DNA of 14,639 nucleotides from an uncultured Rickettsiales bacterium (lineage in GTDB: Bacteria > Pseudomonadota > Alphaproteobacteria > RF32 > CAG-239): the NCBI GenBank assembly GCA_900551865.1, contig URXV01000019.1, positions 1 to 14,639 of the forward strand. The letters run 5' to 3'. Positions 1 through 6,256 of the stretch are shown here, one piece after another. The notes below the pieces were generated by a model. It saw only the letters and a list, made by a program, of their open reading frames with translations. It had not been told where the DNA came from and searched no databases. Both the position numbers and the translations under genes were made by a program. Position 1 is the stretch's first letter. Each line of letters opens with the position of its first letter.

Positions 1-267
1 ATGTGGAACCAACACGATAGTTATAGGTTATACTGTTGGATACATAAGAGTTATTTATGCGACAAGAAAATAAAATAATTTTAATTCAATTAGATATGGT
101 TGTATGAAAATAATAAAATTCTTCAAAATTTTAAATTCTTATAAATATTGATTTTATTAAAAAAAATAAATAAAAAGTATATATTTATTTAATACGCATA
201 AAACAAAAGCTTTATCCGTGAAAGTTTTTAATATTTTCGCTTATTACGGGATATAATAAATTAATAC
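1..267. other. AT-rich region without a convincing gene
   Basis: This stretch is dominated by A/T runs and is far more AT-rich than anything else in the window. No open frame of useful length with a ribosome-binding site is visible on either strand. The first 78 bases are open from an ATG at base 1 (25 codons), but this has no recognisable content. At the extreme left there is a weak resemblance to a serine recombinase N-terminus (listed separately). Otherwise I see only low-complexity sequence between the edge and the terminator of the minus-strand unit. Confidence 0.6.
2..107 (+). pseudogene. Possible degenerate serine recombinase N-terminal remnant
   Basis: In frame 2 the conceptual peptide contains VGYIRV (bases 35-52), which resembles the first beta strand of serine resolvases and invertases (I/V-GY-x-RVS). 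About 10 bases later, in frame 3, QENKIILIQLD (bases 63-95) resembles the following Q-N-x-x-x-Q-L-D helix of that family. The two pieces need a frameshift to join, the serine expected after RV is absent, both frames soon stop, and the spacing between the pieces is about two residues too long. It could be mobile-element debris or coincidence, and coincidence is the more likely reading. Confidence 0.13.
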
Positions 268-296
268 AAATCAAAAGAGGCGTTATGAACGCCTCT
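268..296 (-). terminator. Rho-independent terminator of the sugar kinase unit
   Basis: Bases 276-284 (AGAGGCGTT) and 288-296 (AACGCCTCT) form a perfect 9-bp stem with a 3-base loop, starting 3 bases beyond the kinase stop codon. Read on the minus strand, the stem is followed by TTTTGATTTG, a usable U-tract. This is the only strong terminator seen downstream of mic60-hemY-kinase, which supports a single unit ending here. Confidence 0.85.
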
Positions 297-299
297 GAT

Positions 300-1703
300 T
301 TATCTTCCCGCCAACAACGATACAGAAGATATCGTATCACCCATTCCAACCAGTGTTTTAGGCTTCTCTATCAGAATAGTAGGAATAGCGCTCAGCCAAA
401 AATCATCAATTTCACAAATCCCTGCTTCTAACAACTCTTTTTTGTGAAGCATTTCCGACAAAGCGGTCAATTCGTTTAGCCCCTGATTTGATACCGGCAT
501 ACCCAAAGTTTTGGTAACATCGTCATACTTTGCAATTTCACCATTGTACGCTTTACTGGATGAAACCACGGCAGCCGTCATCATTCCTTTTAAATTTTGT
601 TCAGGGGTATATATAAAATCTTTATCCTGAATTGTCATATAAAGGCCAAACATATGCAACTGAATACGTTTGACGTTCAAATGTTTTTTCAAATACAAAA
701 CAGCTTCAAAAAGATTACAGCTGTTTGTTTCTGCCTCAATTCGCTTAGCTAATGCATCTTGCCCCAGAATATTAAGCAAATCAATAGTTTCACGTTCATT
801 AAGCCCGACGGAATGAACATGAGGTACAATATTATCTACAATCGCTTTTCTGACAACTCTATCCTGAGTTGAGGCTATTTCCAAATGAATAAGCAATTCA
901 GGGTTATTCTCTTTCCATTGTTTTAATACCGGCACCGTATCCTTAATAAGCTGGATGCCGTTATTGCTTTCTAACAAAGCATGAAAACCTGATAGCAAAA
1001 GATACTGAACCGGGTGAGTATTCAAATGGTTTATAAAGCCCCTGTTAATTACTAAATTCATATTCAATGGATCATAAGTGGCAATAAAACGATTAGATTT
1101 CGGGCAGGTAAATGTTATACCGTCAATCTGAAAGCTGTCGCCTTTATCAAATTCAATAATCCAGTGAATCAACGGAATATCTTGTTCTCTGGATATATCA
1201 TAAGCTTTTCTGGACACGCCGTTTTCATCAATCCCCATCAGATTATTTAAATTCAGGAACTGCTCGGCCTGAATTTTCGGGTGCGAGTTTGTATGGGCAA
1301 TAACCTGATTAACGCCTAACAGTGCCAGTGCATTTGCAATAATGCCGCCTTGACCGCCCATTTGCAAACGTTCATAGCCTAAATTAGTTTCCATCCATTT
1401 ATAAATGTTGATGTCTTCGGTAACCCATTCTTCGGCAATCCCTCTGCTGAAACATTTGACAATGCCTATAATAACATCGGTAGGCTTTCGAAAGTTCGAA
1501 AGCTCTATATTAGTAAGTTCATCGGCAGTGATATGATTATCGGTGATAAGTTTTTTCAACGATTCGCCGCTAATCTTAAGTATGGCGTCAATATTTGTAT
1601 TAAAAGCGGTGGCAACGGCAGGAATTTGCTTTAATTTTTCTAGTTGTTGCGGAACGGTATCATATTTCTGCGCCCAAATCTGTTTTAATTCATCGTAGTT
1701 CAT
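300..1703 (-). CDS. ADP-dependent sugar kinase (ADP-glucokinase/phosphofructokinase family)
   Basis: The product belongs to the ADP-specific sugar kinases of the ribokinase fold, which phosphorylate glucose or fructose 6-phosphate using ADP and release AMP. Visible hallmarks are NTNIDAI near residues 35-41, MGGQGGIIAN near 115-124, HLEIAS near 273-278, the metal-binding NxxE motif in GLNERE (N302, E305), and the C-terminal anion hole and catalytic aspartate in GMGDTISS (D456). At 467 residues it matches full-length archaeal enzymes. The ATG at 1703 is preferred over the upstream TTG at 1709 because AAGGAG lies 7 bases before the ATG but only 1 base before the TTG. It starts 51 bases after hemY on the same strand and is followed by a strong terminator. 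Glucose versus fructose 6-phosphate preference cannot be read with confidence. The gene is visibly more AT-rich than tsaD, which could reflect transfer. Confidence 0.88.
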   Translation of the reverse strand: MNYDELKQIWAQKYDTVPQQLEKLKQIPAVATAFNTNIDAILKISGESLKKLITDNHITADELTNIELSNFRKPTDVIIGIVKCFSRGIAEEWVTEDINIYKWMETNLGYERLQMGGQGGIIANALALLGVNQVIAHTNSHPKIQAEQFLNLNNLMGIDENGVSRKAYDISREQDIPLIHWIIEFDKGDSFQIDGITFTCPKSNRFIATYDPLNMNLVINRGFINHLNTHPVQYLLLSGFHALLESNNGIQLIKDTVPVLKQWKENNPELLIHLEIASTQDRVVRKAIVDNIVPHVHSVGLNERETIDLLNILGQDALAKRIEAETNSCNLFEAVLYLKKHLNVKRIQLHMFGLYMTIQDKDFIYTPEQNLKGMMTAAVVSSSKAYNGEIAKYDDVTKTLGMPVSNQGLNELTALSEMLHKKELLEAGICEIDDFWLSAIPTILIEKPKTLVGMGDTISSVSLLAGR

Positions 1704-1710
1704 TGCCAAG

Positions 1711-1716
1711 CTCCTT
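1711..1716 (-). promoter_or_regulatory. Ribosome-binding site that fixes the sugar kinase start
   Basis: The minus-strand sequence AAGGAG lies 7 bases upstream of the ATG at 1703. A TTG two codons further upstream keeps the frame open but would leave only one base between the site and the start. The ATG start is therefore favoured. Confidence 0.75.
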
Positions 1717-1754
1717 AATTAAAAACGTTATATAGGCGCTAAATTAATCGTTTT

Positions 1755-3194
1755 TCAAATTTCCTCAACAGTCGCCGGTTCGTTATCAACATAAAGATGC
1801 CAATAGCTCCTTCCGATTTCTCCACAGTGCGGGCAAATCGGCTCCCAATGGTCTTCTACATGTCCGCAGTTGGCACAAACCCATTGGAAATCTTTGGGGC
1901 AATGCTCCAGTGCTGCAGAAGCTTTTCCTAAACTAGTAATTTTCTGAGCAAGCGATTTAACCAGTCCGTCAGGCTTTGAAACCCGTTTGTGCGTTTTGGC
2001 ATCAAGTTCTTTAATAATTTCCGCAATTTTTTGCGTAGCAGGATTTTTTAACAAAAAGATTTTACACTCTGTTCTGGCCTTGGCGTATTTTTTTGCTTTA
2101 AGATAAAGTTCAGCCAAAATAAGATTGTTCAGAGACGGACGTTTGCAGTTGGCAAGAGCCAGTTTTTCCATTCGCTGAATCTTTTCATTTTTGGTATCTT
2201 TGGGAAAAAGTTTAAGATAAGCCGCCGCAACTTCATAACACGGATTTTCCAGCCACATATCATATAAAACCTTTTCTGCTTTTCTGACCTGCAAATCATT
2301 CTTAACATAATATTCAGCCAAATCTAACGCAGCGGGAATCAGTCTTTTATTCTCACATAGCGCCTGTGTCATAAATTTAAAATATTTTGTCTTGTCTTTT
2401 TCAGCAGCGGCTTGCTTAGCCAGCTCATACAGAGCCACTGCTTTTAGCCGTGCCGCCTTTTGCTCGGGCGTAATGTTCTTATCAATTCCGGCCTCAAGGA
2501 CTTCCAATGCGCCCAGCCAGTCATTGCTTTTGGCACGCAGCAGAAAAGCGCTGCTGATAACCCAATATAAATCCTGCCTGACTTCAAAGGCTTGATTAAC
2601 CGTCTTTAATGCTTCGGTAAATTCCTTTTTTTGCATCTGAGCTTCTAAAGCCGCTTTCATTCCTACTAATTGTATATCTTCATTCTGCATAAGCTTTTGT
2701 GAAAGCTGTTCCATCTTGTCGAAATTTTTTTCTCCTTTATAAATCTTGAGCATGAGAATATCGATAATAGCATCATCGCCGACAATTTTTCTGAGCGAAA
2801 CCAAAAGCCTGCGAGCTTCATTCATAAGGCCGGCAGTTACCGCGCCCATTGTCCGGACGATAAGGATAGCCGCCTCGTCAAATTGATTTCTGCTCAAAAC
2901 AATCTTGTCTTCATTTCCTGTTTGAATGTTTTCAATCGATTCTTTATCGTTTTGAAAAGAATGGTTGGATAACAAAACGTCATTTTTAAGCAACGTTACC
3001 ATTGCCCGAAAACCTAAAAACAAAAGTTCTGCCAGCAGAAAAAAGACAAACAGGCCAATGGCTGCTTCAGGAATGGATAAAGCATATACGGCGCCGTTAA
3101 AGGTAAAGCTGAGCAGGCTCTTTTCGTCAGCCAGCCAAAGAAAAAGCGTAAGCAAAGCCAAAATAAAAGCTGATTTTAAAAGGTTGCGTATCAT
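1755..3194 (-). CDS. hemY: HemY-type inner-membrane TPR protein with C-terminal zinc ribbon
   Basis: Two hydrophobic segments at about residues 6-22 and 40-66 form the HemY_N membrane anchor. A long helical repeat region follows (about 100-400) with TPR-like pairs of helices such as those around AKQAAAEKDKTKYFKFM and LAELYLKAKKYAKARTECK. The C-terminus has a CxxC-x10-CxxC zinc ribbon (CANC and CPHC) with conserved tryptophans, typical of alphaproteobacterial HemY and absent from the shorter gammaproteobacterial form. HemY proteins are named for their place in heme gene clusters, but their molecular role is uncertain; they are not the HemY protoporphyrinogen oxidase of Bacillus. The gene follows mic60 after 62 bases. 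Its ribosome-binding site is weak (GGGAAA about 9 bases before the ATG), so translation may depend on readthrough from mic60. At 479 residues it has normal length. Confidence 0.85.
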   Translation of the reverse strand: MIRNLLKSAFILALLTLFLWLADEKSLLSFTFNGAVYALSIPEAAIGLFVFFLLAELLFLGFRAMVTLLKNDVLLSNHSFQNDKESIENIQTGNEDKIVLSRNQFDEAAILIVRTMGAVTAGLMNEARRLLVSLRKIVGDDAIIDILMLKIYKGEKNFDKMEQLSQKLMQNEDIQLVGMKAALEAQMQKKEFTEALKTVNQAFEVRQDLYWVISSAFLLRAKSNDWLGALEVLEAGIDKNITPEQKAARLKAVALYELAKQAAAEKDKTKYFKFMTQALCENKRLIPAALDLAEYYVKNDLQVRKAEKVLYDMWLENPCYEVAAAYLKLFPKDTKNEKIQRMEKLALANCKRPSLNNLILAELYLKAKKYAKARTECKIFLLKNPATQKIAEIIKELDAKTHKRVSKPDGLVKSLAQKITSLGKASAALEHCPKDFQWVCANCGHVEDHWEPICPHCGEIGRSYWHLYVDNEPATVEEI

Positions 3195-3256
3195 TTGTAC
3201 AATTTCCCGTTATATAGTAAATCTCTGCCGCAGGGCATTACTGATAAATAGCTGTG

Positions 3257-4261
3257 TTATTCTTGAGAAGGTAAGCGATTCTCGTTATGGTTGAAATCCT
3301 GGCGTAGGGCATTTAACTCTGCTGCAATGATATAAGAAACAGCCTCGTCAAAAGAAATTCTCCTCTCAGCCTGTTCTGCCCAGTAGGTGAGTTCTTGATT
3401 CTGAGTTTTTTGAAATTCGGGAGTCTCTCTGATAAATTTAACCGCATTTTTAAAGTCATGGTTTTCAACTAAAAAGGCAAGCCGTTCCATTGACTGTTTT
3501 TGTGCATCTGTTCGCTTGTCTTTTTTCAAAACGACAACCTTGTCAAAATTTATTCCGGCAACTGTATCTTTAATTAAGGCAATGCTTTTGGCTACGGCAT
3601 TATCGCCTGCTTCTTTGTTTTCTTGGAGTTGCTCGTTGGGAGCGGCAAAGGTGAAGTCTTCAGCTATTTGCTGGTAATTTTTTATCAGCTCATCGTTTGA
3701 AGCTATGGGTAGGCCTTTAAGGGATACAATGGTTTGAACGGCAGATGCAATATTGTCCTGCCCTTGAGCCAATTGTGCTAAAATATCCGCCTCAGCAGCA
3801 AAGCTTCTATTATAGAGCGCATTTTCTTTAATGAGGAGTACAGCGCTTAAAATAAGGGCATCAGTACTTTTTGTTTCTTCAAGCGATTCTAACCGGTGGT
3901 TAAGATTACTGAACTGCTGGTTCAGAACTTCCACCTTTTTATTTCCGACCTCGTCTTTCAATGCCAAAAAATTCTCGTTATACAGCTGAAGAAGTCCTGC
4001 ATTTTCTGCAATTTTCTGTGCGTTGGCAGAAATGGCTGCCGGAAGGTTTTGCAGTTCTGCAATATGTTTTCCCTGTTGTAAGACCGTTTCGGAAAGGGTC
4101 GCAAAATCCTTCTGCTGGTCATTATGCTTCGATTCCATAATTAAAACGGCACCGGAAACGGCGGCAGCTTCAAGGATTGCAATGGCCACAATGGCTGAAG
4201 TCCACTTAAAAACTTTGGATTTTAGCTTCTTAGGCTCTGTTTTTACCGCTTGCTCAGACAT
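3257..4261 (-). CDS. mic60: Mitofilin/Mic60 family inner-membrane protein
   Basis: A basic N-terminal stretch is followed by one membrane span (about residues 20-42, rich in Ala, Val and Ile). Then comes a coiled-coil region (about 48-130, with heptad-like stretches including LNQQFSNLNHRLESLEE) and a C-terminal mitofilin-type region. The last shows the conserved NRSFAAEADIL stretch and the terminal AEQAERRISFDEAVSYI helix. Alphaproteobacterial Mic60 is the homologue of the mitochondrial cristae-junction protein; it is anchored in the inner membrane with its body in the periplasm and is thought to help shape internal or envelope membranes. It begins 92 bases from the divergent tsaD and is followed by hemY, the normal alphaproteobacterial arrangement except that hemC and hemD are missing. 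AAGGAGG (4269-4275) lies 7 bases before the ATG. The length of 334 residues is in the range for bacterial Mic60. Confidence 0.82.
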   Translation of the reverse strand: MSEQAVKTEPKKLKSKVFKWTSAIVAIAILEAAAVSGAVLIMESKHNDQQKDFATLSETVLQQGKHIAELQNLPAAISANAQKIAENAGLLQLYNENFLALKDEVGNKKVEVLNQQFSNLNHRLESLEETKSTDALILSAVLLIKENALYNRSFAAEADILAQLAQGQDNIASAVQTIVSLKGLPIASNDELIKNYQQIAEDFTFAAPNEQLQENKEAGDNAVAKSIALIKDTVAGINFDKVVVLKKDKRTDAQKQSMERLAFLVENHDFKNAVKFIRETPEFQKTQNQELTYWAEQAERRISFDEAVSYIIAAELNALRQDFNHNENRLPSQE

Positions 4262-4287
4262 TTTATAGCCTCCTTATATAATAGTTG

Positions 4288-4302
4288 TTTGCATTCTGCA
4301 AA
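4288..4302. promoter_or_regulatory. Palindrome in the divergent tsaD/mic60 promoter region
   Basis: TTTGCA and TGCAAA form a perfect 6-base inverted repeat around TTC. It overlaps the proposed -35 box of tsaD and lies just downstream of the proposed mic60 -10 box, so a bound dimeric regulator could affect both directions. An arm of six bases can also arise by chance in such AT-rich DNA, so it is only a candidate operator. Confidence 0.35.
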
Positions 4303-4316
4303 ATATAGTCTATAAA
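4288..4316 (+). promoter_or_regulatory. Putative sigma70-type promoter for tsaD-nth
   Basis: TTTGCA (4288-4293, 4 of 6 matches to the -35 consensus) is separated by 17 bases from TATAAA (4311-4316, 5 of 6 matches to the -10 consensus). Initiation near 4323 would leave a leader of about 30 bases before the tsaD ATG. The AT-rich background raises the false-positive rate. Confidence 0.4.
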
Positions 4317-4335
4317 ATAAAAAAATAAACTTCAA
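4307..4335 (-). promoter_or_regulatory. Putative sigma70-type promoter for mic60-hemY-sugar kinase
   Basis: On the minus strand TTGAAG (4335-4330, 4 of 6 matches) is followed after 17 bases by TAGACT (4312-4307, 4 of 6 matches). Initiation near 4300 would give a leader of about 40 bases that includes the strong AAGGAGG site of mic60. It overlaps the tsaD promoter candidate on the other strand, as expected for a compact divergent region. Confidence 0.35.
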
Positions 4336-4353
4336 TATTTATTGGATAAGAAC

Positions 4354-5430
4354 ATGATAGTTTTAGGGATAGAAAGCAGTTGTGATGAAACGGCGGCGGC
4401 GCTGGTAAACGACAAAAAAGAAATTCTCGGTGAAGCGCTGTTGTCGCAGGAAGAACATAAGGCGTTTGGCGGTGTTGTTCCCGAAATCGCCGCCCGTTCG
4501 CATTTGGATCATATTGACGGTATTTTGGAACAGTGCTTTGCCAAAACCGGGCTGACGTTGAAAGATGTAGACGCCGTTGCAGCGGCGTCAGGGCCGGGGC
4601 TCATCGGCGGCGTGGTTGTCGGCGTTATGACGGCCAAAGCTCTGTCTGTCGCGCTGGATAAGCCTTTTGTTGCCGTTAATCATTTGGAAGGGCATGCTCT
4701 CGCTGCCCGCATCAGTAACGATGTAACGTTCCCTTATTTGCTGTTGCTGGTGTCCGGCGGACATTGCCAGATTTTGGTAGTAAAAGACGTTGGGCAGTAT
4801 GAGCGGTTGGGAACAACGATTGATGATGCCGTAGGCGAAGCGTTTGATAAAGTGGCGAAAATGCTTGGCCTGGGCTATCCGGGCGGGCCTGCGGTGGAAA
4901 AATTAGCGGCAACCGGAGATGAAACCAGGTTTACGCTGCCGCGCCCGCTTATCGGAACGCCGGATTGTAATTTGTCGTTTTCCGGATTAAAAACGGCAGT
5001 ACGCAAAATTGTTGAAACATATTCGCCGGACGGAGAAATTGCTCATGCTTACATTCCGAAGCAGGATATAGCCGATATCTGCGCTTGTTTCCAATACACC
5101 GCAACGGAATGCCTGTGTCGGAAACTTGGAAAGGCAGTCGCCTATTTCAAGCAGAAATATCCGTCAGGCAGAAATATTGTCGTTTCCGGCGGAGTTGCGT
5201 CTAATACGTATCTTCGGGCAAAATTACAGAAACTGGCTGATGACAATGGGTTGATATTTGCCGCGCCGCCGATTCGCTTTTGTACGGATAACGGTGTTAT
5301 GATTGCTTGGGCAGGATTGGAGCGCTTTCGTAAAGGCTTTGTCAGCCCGCTGGATTTCAAGCCTCGTCCGCGCTGGCCGCTTGATGCAGATGCGCCGAAA
5401 GCCGCCGGAGCCGGCGGTGTAAAAGCCTGA
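4354..5430 (+). CDS. tsaD: tRNA N6-threonylcarbamoyladenosine transferase subunit TsaD
   Basis: TsaD, with TsaB and TsaE, transfers the threonylcarbamoyl group onto A37 of ANN-decoding tRNAs in the cytosol. The N-terminus VLGIESSCDETAAA is the family signature, NHLEGH supplies the two metal-binding histidines (H110, H114), LLVSGGH is the nucleotide-binding loop, and FCTDNGVMIAW carries the third metal ligand (D312). The ATG at 4354 gives 358 residues and starts where the family normally starts; an upstream TTG at 4342 would add four residues with no better ribosome-binding site. A short Ala/Gly-rich tail follows the conserved region. nth follows after 27 bases, so the two are probably cotranscribed. 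This gene is clearly more GC-rich than those to its left. Confidence 0.97.
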   Translation: MIVLGIESSCDETAAALVNDKKEILGEALLSQEEHKAFGGVVPEIAARSHLDHIDGILEQCFAKTGLTLKDVDAVAAASGPGLIGGVVVGVMTAKALSVALDKPFVAVNHLEGHALAARISNDVTFPYLLLLVSGGHCQILVVKDVGQYERLGTTIDDAVGEAFDKVAKMLGLGYPGGPAVEKLAATGDETRFTLPRPLIGTPDCNLSFSGLKTAVRKIVETYSPDGEIAHAYIPKQDIADICACFQYTATECLCRKLGKAVAYFKQKYPSGRNIVVSGGVASNTYLRAKLQKLADDNGLIFAAPPIRFCTDNGVMIAWAGLERFRKGFVSPLDFKPRPRWPLDADAPKAAGAGGVKA

Positions 5431-5457
5431 CAGGCAAAAACAACAAGGATACTCTTT

Positions 5458-6093
5458 ATGCGAAAAAAGTCTGAAATTTTAGAAATAATGGAGATATTCA
5501 ATCGGGATGAGCCTAATCCCCGATGTGAATTAAATTACAGCAATGCTTATACGCTTCTGGTTGCTGTGGTTCTGTCGGCGCAAACGACGGACAAAGGCGT
5601 TAATCGGGCTACGGCAGAACTGTTTAAGGTAGCGGATACGCCGCAGAAAATGGTCGAATTGGGCGAACAGAAACTGATTTCATATATCCGTACCATTGGG
5701 CTGTTTAACAATAAAGCCAAAAACATTATATCAATGAGCAAGGACTTGCTTGAGCGTTTTGGCGGTGAGGTGCCCGAACGCCGCGAAGACTTGGAGACTC
5801 TTGCCGGAGTAGGAAGAAAAACGGCAAACGTCGTTTTAAATGTCTGGTATCATAAACCGGCTTTAGCCGTAGATACCCACGTGATGCGTATTTCTCACCG
5901 GCTTGATTTCAGCCAGGGGAAAACGCCGCTTGCGGTAGAACAGGATTTGCTAAAAGTTTTGCCTGACAAATATGTTATCAATGCCAACCACTGGCTGGTT
6001 TTATTCGGACGTTATATCTGCAAGGCGCAGCGTCCCGAATGCGAAAAATGCCCCATATCATCATATTGTCGCAGTAAAGATAAAAGGATATAA
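5458..6093 (+). CDS. nth: Endonuclease III (DNA glycosylase/AP lyase)
   Basis: This base-excision repair enzyme removes oxidised pyrimidines and cleaves the abasic site by beta elimination. The helix-hairpin-helix LAGVGRKTANVVLN carries the Schiff-base lysine (K121), and VDTHV carries the catalytic aspartate (D139). The C-terminal 4Fe-4S site is intact as C-x6-C-x2-C-x5-C (C188, C195, C198, C204). At 211 residues it is the size of the E. coli enzyme. AAGGA (5445-5449) sits 8 bases before the ATG. It lies 27 bases after tsaD in the same direction, and a 163-base gap follows, so it probably ends the tsaD unit, although no strong terminator is visible after it. Confidence 0.97.
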   Translation: MRKKSEILEIMEIFNRDEPNPRCELNYSNAYTLLVAVVLSAQTTDKGVNRATAELFKVADTPQKMVELGEQKLISYIRTIGLFNNKAKNIISMSKDLLERFGGEVPERREDLETLAGVGRKTANVVLNVWYHKPALAVDTHVMRISHRLDFSQGKTPLAVEQDLLKVLPDKYVINANHWLVLFGRYICKAQRPECEKCPISSYCRSKDKRI

Positions 6094-6131
6094 AGTTAGA
6101 AACTTTTTAACCTTAAACAATTACAATTAAA

Positions 6132-6162
6132 TTGACAGTAATAAAACTGGATAACGTATGAA
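6132..6162 (+). promoter_or_regulatory. Possible promoter upstream of the GT-C gene pair
   Basis: A perfect -35 hexamer TTGACA (6132-6137) lies in the 163-base gap after nth. The best -10 candidate, TATGAA (6157-6162, 4 of 6 matches), is 19 bases downstream, slightly too far. The position suits a promoter for the membrane protein, uvrC and pgsA cluster, but the -10 match is poor. Confidence 0.25.
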
Positions 6163-6244
6163 AACGGAAATTTGTCAGGCAAGGCTGCTATTGTGCGGGA
6201 AACAGGCGGATAAATCGTTTCCGGCTGTTTCTGCAATCAGATAA
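6158..6244 (+). CDS. Possible 28-codon upstream open frame before the GT-C pair
   Basis: An ATG at 6158 opens a 28-codon frame (starting MKTEICQARLLLC) that ends with TAA at 6242-6244. The final AA of the stop forms part of the AAGGA ribosome-binding site of the next gene. Such an arrangement could couple translation, but the frame has no clear ribosome-binding site of its own and no recognisable content. Its ATG also overlaps the only -10 candidate, in which case it would not be transcribed from that promoter. I regard it as probably fortuitous. Confidence 0.12.
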   Translation: MKTEICQARLLLCGKQADKSFPAVSAIR

Positions 6245-6256
6245 GGAACGGTCAGG

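Noticed and set aside
1721..1755. AAAAACG and CGTTTTT as a terminator between hemY and the sugar kinase
   Set aside because: The stem is 7 bp of mostly A-T pairs around a 21-base loop, too weak to count as a terminator; it may still cause minor attenuation.
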